36,873 nt of DNA from Weeksellaceae bacterium TAE3-ERU29. GTDB lineage: Bacteria > Bacteroidota > Bacteroidia > Flavobacteriales > Weeksellaceae. Each line of letters opens with the position of its first letter. Positions within the stretch are counted from its first letter, which is position 1. The position numbers and the translations under genes were made by a program. The stretch spans positions 1 through 36,873 of the forward strand of contig JAHUUM010000021.1 of assembly GCA_019218445.1 (NCBI GenBank), written 5' to 3'. This document shows positions 1 through 8,803 of this stretch, piece after piece. The notes beneath the pieces were generated by a model. The model saw nothing but the letters and a program-made list of their open reading frames with translations. It made no database searches and was not told the DNA's origin.

Positions 1-29
1 GTTCTTTTTCTAACAAATAAACAATTTTC

Positions 30-2599
30 CTACAATTTAATAGCGATACTTCCCACAATTTGTCTTTGCATAAGTGAGGAAACGAAATAGCTTCCTGTCC
101 AAACTTCTTCATTTAGTAAATTATTCACTCTTAGTCCGAATGAGTAATTATCTCTGTCATAAGAAAGTTTCATATTTGCCAATGTATAAGCCGGAATGTT
201 CAAAGAACCATCTCTATTAAAATTAAATACCATTGTTTCTCCCACATAATTCATTCCCGCACCGATACTTAATCCGTTCAAAGCACTAGTTTCATTAAAG
301 TGATAATGTCCCCAAACATTAAACTGGTTTTCAGCTCCCGCATCGGCAGGTCTTAATCCAACTACATCAGCACTTGCTTTTTCATATTTACTATCGTTAT
401 AAGCATATCCTAATAGTATATTAAACTGCGGTGTCGGGTTTCCTAATAACTGAACTTCAAAACCTTTGCTTGTTTTTACTCCGTCTTGGATTTCCCATTG
501 TGTCGCTAAGTCATATCTGACAACATTTTCTACACGGATATTATAATAACTCGCTGTTCCCGTAAATAAATCATTAAATAATGAAAATTTCACACCCCCT
601 TCGTATTGAGTGGCATATTCAGGCTTAAATGGATTTCCTTGTTTATCCAACTGCTCTACATTCTTAAATCCTGATTGATAATTTGTAAACAAAGTAACCT
701 TATCCTTCAACACTTGGTATATCAACCCAAATTTAGGAGCAATAGCAGTTTGTTGCAAAGCTCCTTCATATTTATTAGTTTTCCCATTGTAACTTCCCTT
801 ATTATCAAATTTATCAACTCTAACACCGGCATTCAATATCAATTGGTCTGTGATATTTAATACATCATTTATATACATAGCGTATGTACTGGTTCTATTA
901 TCTTTTCCTCCATTAGTCTTAACAGGTTTTTCTGCTATCATCTTCTCTATATTAATCTTATTGAAATTATAATAACCTGGGGCTTCTCCTCTTCTTAATG
1001 GGGTGTCAAAAATTTGATTAAAAGGAATTCCAAACAAATTACCTACATAAGAAGTATAGGAAGCATTGTATTCCCTATGATAATAATCCAACCCGACTAC
1101 CATACGGTTTCGCATTTTTCCGATATTAAAATCTCCTATAAAGTTTTGTTGAATTTGATAAGCATTTAATGAACTTTTCCAATTAGCACCTATCCTTGCA
1201 TAGTGGTCTGCCCCAGGAGTTCCAAAATCCGGTTTTCCGGTGGGTAAACTTTTTAATAAAGCCGGAACTACATTCGGAATAAGTACTAAGCGAGGCATAA
1301 ATCCTTCATCATCTCCCGTATTGTATATTGCTGAAGTTTTAGAAGTCCAATGGTCTGACAATTTATAATCGATATCTCCTACCACTGTAAATATTTTGTT
1401 ATTCAATCCTAAACTTCTATCCACAAAAGAACGATATGGATCTAATTCCAGTTTAGAAATATCATTTGTACCAAACATTTCTTTAATGTTTTTCGGCATA
1501 AATGATAAAAGTTGCTTAATTTGAGCTTCAGGAAGTCCTTGTTTAGTCAAAATTTTACTTAAATAGCTATTAAGTTGACTTGGAATTAAATTCACACCAA
1601 TACCCTGTGATATACCTGCATTTTCTCTGTGAGTGATTTCTGCACTAATATTGATACTTAAATCGTCATTTGGCTTGTAAGTAAATGACGGGGCAATTAA
1701 AGTACCTCTTTCATATCCGCCATTATCTTTGTTATTCCCTTGATTATGAATTGCTACATTCAAACGAGAAAGGAATGTTTTTTCCTTGTTCAACGGAACA
1801 TTTACATCTACACCCAATCTTTGATAAGCATAACTTCCACCGCTATAATCTACGGACGCCCCAAAAGTAGAATATGGTTTTTTCGTTACTCGGTTAATTA
1901 CTCCTCCGTAGGAAGTTACAATTCCACCAAATAAAGTAGCTGACGGACCTCTGATAACTTCAATTTTTGAAGTGTTTTGAATATCAGTAGATAAATTCAA
2001 ATCAGTCGCCATTCCATTTAATGCTCTAATTTCTGTTTCAAAACCTCTACTAATAAAAGATTCTCCTCCATAACCAACAAATCCTTTGGCATTACCTCCC
2101 AAAGCACTGATTCCAGGTGCATTTTTTACAACGTCTTCTAAATTATAAAGTTTTTGTTGTAAAATAAGGGCTTGTGTAATTCCCATATATACTTGTGGGT
2201 TTTCCAAATTAGCCAATGGTATTTTAGCAACATCTTCACTTTTTCTTGCCGTTACCCGCTCTACTCCGGTTATAATAACTTCGTCTAATTGTAAAGTACT
2301 GTTAAACAATAGATTAACTTCTGTAGTTTCTCTATCATTAATTTTTACTTCTTTTCTTACTGTCTCATTATTCGCTGTTACTTGAATAATATAATTCCCT
2401 ACCGGAATATCATTAATAAAATAACTCCCCTGTGAATTTGTAATTGTACTTTTCTGAGTCTTTAGAATAGTAACTCTTAATCTAAAGGTATTCCTTCATA
2501 ATCGGATACAACTCCTACTACGTTTCCTGTTTGGGCATAGCTTATTACTATTGAAAATAATAAAAATAGCCCATTATAAATTTTCCTATTCTTTAACAT
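30..2599 (-). pseudogene. Siderophore-type TonB-dependent receptor, frameshifted near its N-terminus
   Basis: Outer membrane receptor that would import a ferric siderophore or similar ligand with TonB energy. The gene starts with ATG at 2597-2599 and encodes a signal peptide (core FLLFSIVISYAQ) and the start of a carboxypeptidase-regulatory-like domain (GNVVGVVSDYEGIPLD). It then hits TAA at 2477-2479. The domain resumes at once in another frame (RVTILKTQKSTITNSQGSYF) and continues without interruption through a plug domain (VIRGPSATLFGG) and a full beta-barrel of about 760 residues to 30. Adding one base near 2480 would restore a single reading frame. The break is not in a homopolymer, so phase variation is unlikely; it is a real lesion or a sequencing error. 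A TTG-initiated protein from 2309 would lack a signal peptide and could not be exported. A TetR gene lies divergently upstream. Family certainty is high; the broken state rests on one base. Confidence 0.85.
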
Positions 2600-2629
2600 A
2601 TCTTATTTTTATTTAGTTTAAATTATCTA

Positions 2630-2637
2630 CAAAAGTA
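2630..2637 (-). promoter_or_regulatory. -7 box (TACTTTTG) for the TonB receptor gene
   Basis: On the minus strand this matches the Bacteroidota -7 consensus TAnnTTTG exactly and lies 30 bases upstream of the ATG at 2599. No convincing -33 TTG element is seen at the usual distance. Confidence 0.5.
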
Positions 2638-2803
2638 AAATTTTTTATAAGATATTATAGAATTTTTCATAAAAATTTCACTAAAAACAGTAACATACAT
2701 TAAGAGAATTTTTTAAATAGAAATTTCATTATTATTAATCCTTTAAAATAGCTTTTTATTAAAAAAGATATTTAATAATTATTTTCGTAAAATAAATTAT
2801 TAA

Positions 2804-2811
2804 TACTTTTA
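2804..2811 (+). promoter_or_regulatory. Possible -7 box (TACTTTTA) for the tetR gene
   Basis: Seven of eight positions fit TAnnTTTG. A TTTTCG sequence 17 bases upstream could act as a poor -33 element. The start codon is at 2852. The 250-base interval between the two divergent genes is otherwise only very AT-rich, and I see no clear palindromic TetR operator in it. Confidence 0.25.
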
Positions 2812-2851
2812 CAGTATAAAAATAAAATAACCTTAAACAAAATCATAAATA

Positions 2852-3484
2852 ATGAAAAAACGAAAAGTATCTTCCGGACCAATTAGAGAAAAAGCAAGAA
2901 CTATGGATAGAATTGTTCAAGCATTTGGTAGGTTGTTTAAAAGAGAAGGACATGCCGGGATTAGCTCTTCAGCCGTGGCAAGAGAATCTAATTATAATCG
3001 TTCTTTAATCAATAGATATTTTGGTGATTTAGATGGATTGGTTGAAACTTATATAAAACAAACCGATTTTTGGGGTGATACAAATCCTGTTTTAAAAGAT
3101 ATATTATCTAATGAAAAAACAATAGAAGATAAAAAAGACATTCAAGATTTACTTCAAAATCTGTTTAGCGAAATGCTGGATAATAAAGAGTTACAGAATT
3201 TAATTTTATGGGAAATCAGTGAGGAATCTGATATCATGAAAAAAGTAGCTCGGGATAGAGAAGCTATGGGTGAAAATTTGTTTTCTAAATTAGAAAATGC
3301 AAATAAAGAAGATGTGGACATACGTGCTTTATTAGCATTACAAATTGCAGGGATTTATTATTTGGCTCTTCATTCTAAAGTAAATGGAAGTACTTTTTGT
3401 GGAATAGACATTAATACATCTGAAGGTCAATCTCGAATTAATAATGCTTTAAGTAAGATTACTGAATTAGCTGTGAAAAAATGA
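2852..3484 (+). CDS. TetR/AcrR family transcriptional regulator
   Basis: A 210-residue DNA-binding repressor. The N-terminal helix-turn-helix has the TetR pattern: a basic start, an AFGRLFKREGHAGISSSAVA segment around residues 25-44, and SLINRYFGDLDGL as the recognition helix region around residues 50-62. The C-terminal two thirds is an all-helical ligand and dimer domain with no family-specific motif I recognise. The gene is monocistronic and ends at a strong hairpin. It is transcribed away from the TonB receptor gene, so control of that receptor is the obvious guess, but this is inference. The presumed target gene is frameshifted here. Effector unknown. Confidence 0.85.
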   Translation: MKKRKVSSGPIREKARTMDRIVQAFGRLFKREGHAGISSSAVARESNYNRSLINRYFGDLDGLVETYIKQTDFWGDTNPVLKDILSNEKTIEDKKDIQDLLQNLFSEMLDNKELQNLILWEISEESDIMKKVARDREAMGENLFSKLENANKEDVDIRALLALQIAGIYYLALHSKVNGSTFCGIDINTSEGQSRINNALSKITELAVKK

Positions 3485-3524
3485 AAATTCCGAGCCTAAT
3501 ATAATTTAATTAGGCTCGGAATTT
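3485..3524. terminator. Bidirectional intrinsic terminator between tetR and tpiA
   Basis: Perfect 16-bp inverted repeat, 3485-3500 against 3509-3524, with an 8-base loop. It lies between two convergent genes. The trailing T-rich stretch is better on the minus strand (the tpiA side) than on the plus strand. Confidence 0.85.
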
Positions 3525-3545
3525 ATTTCAATCTAAATATTTTAA

Positions 3546-4313
3546 TTACTTACAGCTATTACTTCCTGAAGTAATTAATGCAGCAAAATCATCAAAGTTT
3601 AAAGATGCTCCTCCCACTAAACCACCATCAATATCAGGTTGAGAGAATAATTCATCTGCATTACTTGGTTTTACACTTCCACCGTATAAAATTCTTACTG
3701 CTTCTGAAGTGTCTAAATCATACATACTTCTAAGTAATGCTCTAATTTCTGCGTGCATTTCTTGAGCTTGTTTTGGACTTGCAGTTTCACCTGTTCCAAT
3801 TGCCCAAACCGGCTCATAAGCTATTACTACATTTGCCATTTGGTCTTTGCTTACATTTTTTAAAGCAGCTTTTAACTGAGTAGAAACCACATCTACATGC
3901 TCTCCTGCTTTTCTTTCTTCTAAAACTTCTCCACAACATAAGATCGGAGAAATCCCTGCAGCTAAAGCTTTGTCTACTTTTTTGCCAATTTGCTCATTTG
4001 TTTCACCAAAAATTGAACGTCTTTCTGAATGCCCTACGATAGAATACTTAACTCCAATTGAGTTTAAAATATCTGTAGAAATTTCTCCTGTATATGCTCC
4101 CGGCTCAAATTCCGATACGTTTTGAGCAGCAATTTCTGCTTTACTTTGGAATATTTGTGTAGCATTATCTAAGTAAGGTGCGGGTGGTGCAACAATTACT
4201 TCGCACTTTGGCGTACGAGAAGAAACAAAACTATTTATATTTAATAATAATTCCTTAGCCTCCGGCCAGTTTTTATTCATTTTCCAATTTCCTGCAACAA
4301 TTTTAGTTCTCAT
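3546..4313 (-). CDS. tpiA: Triose-phosphate isomerase
   Basis: Glycolytic and gluconeogenic enzyme that interconverts dihydroxyacetone phosphate and glyceraldehyde 3-phosphate in the cytoplasm. All hallmarks are visible: AGNWKMN at residues 7-13 with the substrate lysine K11, YSIVGHSERR with the electrophilic H95, AYEPVWAIGTG with the catalytic base E167 and the flexible loop, and ILYGGSVKPSNA forming the phosphate-binding loop. Length 255 is standard for the family. The start ATG begins 9 bases after the stop of the small membrane protein gene at 4323-4589, so the two are probably cotranscribed. Transcription ends at the shared hairpin at 3485-3524. Confidence 0.98.
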   Translation of the reverse strand: MRTKIVAGNWKMNKNWPEAKELLLNINSFVSSRTPKCEVIVAPPAPYLDNATQIFQSKAEIAAQNVSEFEPGAYTGEISTDILNSIGVKYSIVGHSERRSIFGETNEQIGKKVDKALAAGISPILCCGEVLEERKAGEHVDVVSTQLKAALKNVSKDQMANVVIAYEPVWAIGTGETASPKQAQEMHAEIRALLRSMYDLDTSEAVRILYGGSVKPSNADELFSQPDIDGGLVGGASLNFDDFAALITSGSNSCK

Positions 4314-4322
4314 AATATATTT

Positions 4323-4589
4323 TTAAAATTTCAATCCGCTATTATCTTCTACTTTTTGCTCTTCTATAGGTGAAGTATTTACAGGCTCTGCCGGTTTAAA
4401 TACCGTTTCAACTACTTTTTTACGTTTTTTCTGAGCAAAACCTAAAAATCCGCCTATAAGTAAACCTATACCCAAGCCTAAAAACCCTGCGGTATAAAAA
4501 TTTTCGTTCATATAGTCAGGTCTGTTTACAATAAAAAGTATTAACCCAACAACCAATAAAACTAAACCTATAATAGTAGAATATTTCAT
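4323..4589 (-). CDS. Small two-helix membrane protein upstream of tpiA
   Basis: An 88-residue protein of unknown function. Two hydrophobic segments (about residues 4-22, TIIGLVLLVVGLILFIV, and residues 32-52, with a glycine-rich GFLGLGIGLLIGGFLGFA) are followed by a basic cluster QKKRKKV and a polar tail rich in Glu and Pro. The positive-inside rule puts the tail in the cytoplasm. It precedes tpiA by 9 bases. I recognise no named domain. No link to glycolysis is implied beyond gene order. Confidence 0.75.
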   Translation of the reverse strand: MKYSTIIGLVLLVVGLILFIVNRPDYMNENFYTAGFLGLGIGLLIGGFLGFAQKKRKKVVETVFKPAEPVNTSPIEEQKVEDNSGLKF

Positions 4590-4664
4590 TTTTTTAATTT
4601 TTGTAAATTTAATTAATTAATTTAACTTTAAGAAATTTATATATCTATTTATTGAGTAATATCA

Positions 4665-5405
4665 TTATGAGAAATCCCTCTGTCTTATTGCTTCATATAG
4701 AAATGCTCCACAGGCCACAGAAACATTTAATGAGCCTATTTCTCCTTTTAATGGAAGTTTGGCTAATACGTCTGCTTTTTTTATAATTTCGTCGCTAACG
4801 CCGTCACCCTCGTTCCCCATTACAATAGCTAAAGGTTTTACTAAGTCTGTTTCGTAAATTGTATTTTCTGTTTTTTCAGTGGCACATACTACCGAAACTC
4901 CACTTAGTTGTAAGAAGTTAATTACCTCTTTCAAGGATTTTTCTCTACACACAGGGATTTTAAATAATGCTCCAGCAGAGGTTTTTACAGCATCTTCATT
5001 CATTGCAGCTGCACCTCTTTCCGGAACTATAATTGCATGAACTCCACAACATTCTGCTGTTCTTGCAATTGCCCCGAAGTTTCTTACATCACTTAATCTG
5101 TCTAAAATAAGAAAAAATGGTGTTTCTCCTTTTTCATATATTGTAGGTAAAACATCGTCTATTCTATGGAAATCTATAGGTGACAAAAAAGCAAATACTC
5201 CTTGGTGATTTTTCCCTGTTAATCGATTGAGTTTCTGAACAGGAACGTATTGTATTTGTATGCCTAAATTTCTTGCTTTTTTAATTAATTGAGTAGCTAC
5301 TTCTCCTTGTAAACCTTTTTGAACAATTAATTTATCTATTGTTTTTCCGGCTTCTATTGCTTCCAAAACAGGATGTAAGCCAAAAATTCGATTATCATTT
5401 TTCAT
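4665..5405 (-). CDS. rlmB: TrmH/SpoU-family RNA 2'-O-methyltransferase, RlmB type
   Basis: Predicted to methylate the 2'-OH of a guanosine in 23S rRNA using S-adenosylmethionine. It has the two-domain RlmB layout. The N-terminal RNA-binding domain begins FGLHPVLEAIEAG. The C-terminal SPOUT knot carries motif 1 (LSDVRNFGAIARTAECCGV), motif 2 (IVMGNEGDGVS) and motif 3 (LPLKGEIGSLNVSVACGAFLYEA), which form the trefoil knot that holds SAM. Length 246 fits the family. The target nucleotide is inferred from the family. The ATG lies four bases after a perfect -7 box at 5410-5417, so the mRNA may be leaderless. Confidence 0.93.
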   Translation of the reverse strand: MKNDNRIFGLHPVLEAIEAGKTIDKLIVQKGLQGEVATQLIKKARNLGIQIQYVPVQKLNRLTGKNHQGVFAFLSPIDFHRIDDVLPTIYEKGETPFFLILDRLSDVRNFGAIARTAECCGVHAIIVPERGAAAMNEDAVKTSAGALFKIPVCREKSLKEVINFLQLSGVSVVCATEKTENTIYETDLVKPLAIVMGNEGDGVSDEIIKKADVLAKLPLKGEIGSLNVSVACGAFLYEAIRQRDFS

Positions 5406-5409
5406 TTAA

Positions 5410-5417
5410 CAAAGATA
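5410..5417 (-). promoter_or_regulatory. -7 box (TATCTTTG) for rlmB
   Basis: Exact match to TAnnTTTG on the minus strand. Only TTAA separates it from the ATG, so transcription would start at or next to the A of the start codon. No clear -33 element. Confidence 0.55.
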
Positions 5418-5457
5418 TTCTTTTTATCTCTTAATTTAAAAGAAAATTTTTAAAGCC

Positions 5458-5604
5458 TTATTTATTACTACAACAATTAGATTTTTTGATATTTATACTT
5501 TTCTTTTTTAAAAGTAAATCCTTTGCCTGGTCAACTATTTCTGATGTGTCATCAATTATATCATTTGCTCTTTTTAAAATAGATTCTTTTTACTTATTAG
5601 TCAT
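5458..5604 (-). pseudogene. Small coding remnant with an in-frame stop at codon 5
   Basis: Minus-strand reading from ATG 5604 gives MTNK, then TAA, then in the same frame KESILKRANDIIDDTSEIVD and onward through QAKDLLLKKK to SNCCSNK and a TAA ending at 5458. The 43 codons after the stop have a plausible amphipathic helical composition with a lysine and cysteine-rich tail, and no other good start lies in that frame. One substitution (for example AAA or GAA to TAA) would explain it. It lies between rlmB and a TonB-receptor-family gene. Not recognised as a named family; it could also be a chance open frame. Confidence 0.4.
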
Positions 5605-5641
5605 AATTAAATATTTCTATCTTAGATAAACACTCAATATT

Positions 5642-8026
5642 TTAATTTGCTCTTCCTTTTTCATCTTCATTACTTTGCTCTCTCTGTGCAACTTTAATTG
5701 ATTTTCCGAAATCCCATACCAATGATAATCTGATTTTTTGAGCATCACGATAATCATAATTTTGTTGTTTGATGCCATTTACCACTTGAGTAAAAGTCTG
5801 CTCATTTGTTCTGAATATATCTGTTGCCGTTAAACCAATTTGAAGTTTTTTATCTAACAATGAATATTTTATACCTGCATCAAAATAATAGTAACTCGAC
5901 AAATTATAACTTCCTGCAACTGATGGTGATTGATAAGTAAAGTTAAGCTCTGCTCTTAATGTCTTTTCATTATTTAGCACAAAACTGTTATTAGAATTAA
6001 AAGACATGGTCCATTGATCTATTTTAGGTAATGTGTTTGCTAAATCTGATGTTGTTTGAGAATAATATATTATTGCTACATTATTACTTTCTAACCAATA
6101 CCACTTATTAAAAGAATAATACTGTATTGTTCCGACATTCAGCTGTTTATAAAAATTGTAAGGAATAACTTTTTGAATAGGGTTATCGCTTGAAACAAAG
6201 GTAACTTGGTCAAAACCATTGGTTAGATAATTGGCATATAATGAACCAAAATAGTTTTTATAAGTCAATGAAAAATCTACATTATCCATGTAAAAAGGTT
6301 GCAAAAATGGATTCCCTTCGCTATAATTATATTTTGAAGAATAAAATCTAAATGGATTTAAATCTCCGTACGAAGGTCTGTTAATTCTTCTGCTATAATT
6401 CAATCCCCATGTACTATTTTCGGTTGCTTGGTAGGTTATATAAAAAGTAGGAAATAGCTTTAGGTAATTGTTCTTATTTGTTTGATTAAGCGTTTCTGAA
6501 TAACCTTTCGTTTGTGTATTTTCTAATCTTAACCCCAATTTTAAATCCCATTTTTCTGAAAGTTTTTTACTTCCTGAAACATACAACGCTTGTGTATTTT
6601 CTTTATAATTGAAAACATTACTTTTTGATGAATCAAAAATAGGATTGCCTTTTGTTTTATCAAAATAAGAAACCTGACTACTATTATTGATAAAAGAAAC
6701 TTTAGTACCAAAGGACAGATTTATCCATTTTAAAGGCATTTCATAATCAAATTTAGCGGTGTATATATCTATATCTTGAGCACTTAAATTATTAGCAGAA
6801 ATATAACGATTAGCCACAGGAGTGTTGTCAGCAAAATAAGTATTTGTGCTGAAATTATTATCTAAGTTAGATTTGAATTTAAAATAATCGATATCTATTG
6901 CGTATTGAGTTCCAATTGTATCTACCTTTGTTGTACTATTAAAATTTAAAGAATGTGTTTTTCTTTGTGACTCTAATCGAGAAGGAGTAATGATTAAAGA
7001 ATCTAAAACATTATTTTTTGTAATGTGTGAAGTATTTGTTACTTTATAAATTGGTTTGGAAAGCGCCCCTAAATATTGTATTCCCATTGTAGTTTTAGGA
7101 CTGACTTTATAATCTAAAGCAACTCTACCACTCAGACTATTCAAGAAAATTCTTTTTTCATTCTTTTCAAACCATGTGTAATTCGGATAATTGATTGTAT
7201 ATTCTTGGTATGGAGCAATACTACCATTACTGTAATTAACGTTAGAAGTAACAGTCAATTTGTCTTTTTGATAATTTAATCCACCACCCAAACTTCCTAA
7301 TGGATGTGTAGCTTGAGTATATGAAGTTTTTAAATTTCCACTGATATTATCTTTCTTTGGTTGTTTCAATTTAATATTTACAATTCCACTGTTTCCTTGT
7401 GCATCATATTTTGCAGGTGGAGTTGTAATCACTTCTATACTTTTTATATTATCTGAATTAATTGTTCTAAGAAAACTAACTAAATCATCTCCGGAAAGCT
7501 GTACCAATTTATCATCTATCATTACAGAAACTCCGCTTTTCCCAATTATTGAGATTTGTTCATTTTGAATTCTTAGTCCCGGTGTTACTCTAAGTGCATC
7601 AAGCGCATCTCCTCCAAGTGCAGACACCGAATTTTCAACATTAAAAACTAATCTATCTACTTTTCTCTGAATTAATTTCTTTTTACCCTCTGCTACAAGC
7701 GTTTCTAATTGTAGCGTATTATTAACCGTTATCGTTCCTAAATCAATATCTTTTATAGGGGAAATGTTTTGCGTAAATAGTTTTTGTCCGAAATGTTCTA
7801 TATTTAAAACTAACAATTCATCAGACTTTTTTACGGAAAAATTAAATGTCCCGTCATCATTACTAAATGTATAACTGAGCAGACTGTCTTTTTCTGTTTT
7901 TAATAAAACTTCTGCATAGACTATAGGTAGTTGTTGTTCATCCCTAACTTTACCTTTTATTGTAATTTCCTGAGAAAATAAAAAAGAGGCTAAAACAAAA
8001 AGAGTAAAAAAACTAAATTTTTTCAT
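5642..8026 (-). CDS. Outer membrane beta-barrel protein of the TonB-dependent receptor family
   Basis: A 794-residue outer membrane protein. It has a signal peptide (MKKFSFFTLFVLASFLFSQ), a carboxypeptidase-regulatory-like fold (EITIKGKVRDEQQLPIVYAE), a plug-like region (about residues 110-215, with SALGGDALDALRVTPGLRI and IKSIEVITTPPAKYDAQG), and then a long barrel rich in Tyr and Asn. This matches the Bacteroidota outer membrane beta-barrel family (OMP_b-brl_3 type) and not a SusC protein. The ligand is unknown; no SusD partner is nearby. I chose the ATG at 8026 and not the upstream TTG at 8047, because the TTG overlaps a perfect -7 box and the signal peptide begins at 8026. The gene appears monocistronic. 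Confidence 0.88.
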   Translation of the reverse strand: MKKFSFFTLFVLASFLFSQEITIKGKVRDEQQLPIVYAEVLLKTEKDSLLSYTFSNDDGTFNFSVKKSDELLVLNIEHFGQKLFTQNISPIKDIDLGTITVNNTLQLETLVAEGKKKLIQRKVDRLVFNVENSVSALGGDALDALRVTPGLRIQNEQISIIGKSGVSVMIDDKLVQLSGDDLVSFLRTINSDNIKSIEVITTPPAKYDAQGNSGIVNIKLKQPKKDNISGNLKTSYTQATHPLGSLGGGLNYQKDKLTVTSNVNYSNGSIAPYQEYTINYPNYTWFEKNEKRIFLNSLSGRVALDYKVSPKTTMGIQYLGALSKPIYKVTNTSHITKNNVLDSLIITPSRLESQRKTHSLNFNSTTKVDTIGTQYAIDIDYFKFKSNLDNNFSTNTYFADNTPVANRYISANNLSAQDIDIYTAKFDYEMPLKWINLSFGTKVSFINNSSQVSYFDKTKGNPIFDSSKSNVFNYKENTQALYVSGSKKLSEKWDLKLGLRLENTQTKGYSETLNQTNKNNYLKLFPTFYITYQATENSTWGLNYSRRINRPSYGDLNPFRFYSSKYNYSEGNPFLQPFYMDNVDFSLTYKNYFGSLYANYLTNGFDQVTFVSSDNPIQKVIPYNFYKQLNVGTIQYYSFNKWYWLESNNVAIIYYSQTTSDLANTLPKIDQWTMSFNSNNSFVLNNEKTLRAELNFTYQSPSVAGSYNLSSYYYFDAGIKYSLLDKKLQIGLTATDIFRTNEQTFTQVVNGIKQQNYDYRDAQKIRLSLVWDFGKSIKVAQREQSNEDEKGRAN

Positions 8027-8044
8027 AAAATATGCTATATTACA

Positions 8045-8052
8045 CAAATATA
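8045..8052 (-). promoter_or_regulatory. -7 box (TATATTTG) for the barrel protein gene
   Basis: Exact TAnnTTTG match on the minus strand, 18 bases upstream of the ATG at 8026. It excludes the TTG at 8047 as the start. Confidence 0.55.
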
Positions 8053-8166
8053 ATTATTTTTATAACATAAATGATACTTTAATTATTTTTTTAATTAAAC
8101 TAAATAAAATATTAATTATAAAAATCATCACTTAAAAAAAGCGAGTTAAGAGAGAATATTATTAAT

Positions 8167-8194
8167 AAAAAAAGAGGCTGATTACTCAACCTCT
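8167..8194 (-). terminator. Intrinsic terminator after the PNPOx-like gene
   Basis: Nine-base stem, 8186-8194 with 8173-8181, containing one G-U pair and a short loop. On the minus strand it is followed by a run of seven T residues. It sits just beyond the stop codon at 8223. Confidence 0.75.
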
Positions 8195-8222
8195 TAGTCT
8201 TAAAACTTAATGAATTTGTATT

Positions 8223-8729
8223 CTAAACTTCTAAATTACCTTTTACTCCTTCGTCAAAGGTTTTACCATCTACAATTGCAGCGTACGCCATTAATGCCAT
8301 ATCTACCCATTTTCCGTTTTTAGTATCCCAGTATCTTACATCTTTTGGCTCTACACTAATTACAGATACTTCCGGGTCTTCTTTTCCGTTAAACCACGCA
8401 TTAGCCATTGTACTCCAATGTTTATCTATGGTTTCTTGGTCTGTATGTATTTTAGCTGTTCCGTAAATAGACAAATACTCAGAATTACCTTTATTAGAAA
8501 AAGTAATTTGAACCTCACTGTCATCTTTTATTTCGTAATTTTTATTACTTCCTTTTGAACTTAAAAAGAAAAGCTTTCCTGTTTCTTCGCACACATGCTG
8601 AACAGTCATAGGACGTGTAGGAATTGGTCTTTTATCCAGCAAAGTGCTCATCATACAAACTCTGGCATCCTCTGCTAATTCTTTTAATTTTTCTCTTGCT
8701 TCTTGTTTAAATAAATTCTCTGTTGACAT
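8223..8729 (-). CDS. Pyridoxamine 5'-phosphate oxidase-like stress protein
   Basis: A 168-residue split-barrel flavin-binding protein of the general stress protein 26 type. The order of elements fits: an N-terminal helix (LFKQEAREKLKELAEDARVC), a first strand pair with the RPIPTRPMTV segment, GKLFFLSSKGSNKNYEIKDD, the QITFSNKGNSEYLSIYGTA core strands, and the C-terminal VEPKDVRYWDTKNGKWV. Members are thought to bind FMN or a related cofactor; the physiological reaction is generally unknown, and true PdxH activity is not expected because the PdxH C-terminal motif is absent. Monocistronic, ending at a clear hairpin. Confidence 0.88.
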   Translation of the reverse strand: MSTENLFKQEAREKLKELAEDARVCMMSTLLDKRPIPTRPMTVQHVCEETGKLFFLSSKGSNKNYEIKDDSEVQITFSNKGNSEYLSIYGTAKIHTDQETIDKHWSTMANAWFNGKEDPEVSVISVEPKDVRYWDTKNGKWVDMALMAYAAIVDGKTFDEGVKGNLEV

Positions 8730-8803
8730 ATTCGCTTTTTTATAATTATAGCGAAATTCATACCAATAATTTTAGATATTGTCAGCACTGAATAAAATAA
8801 CTT

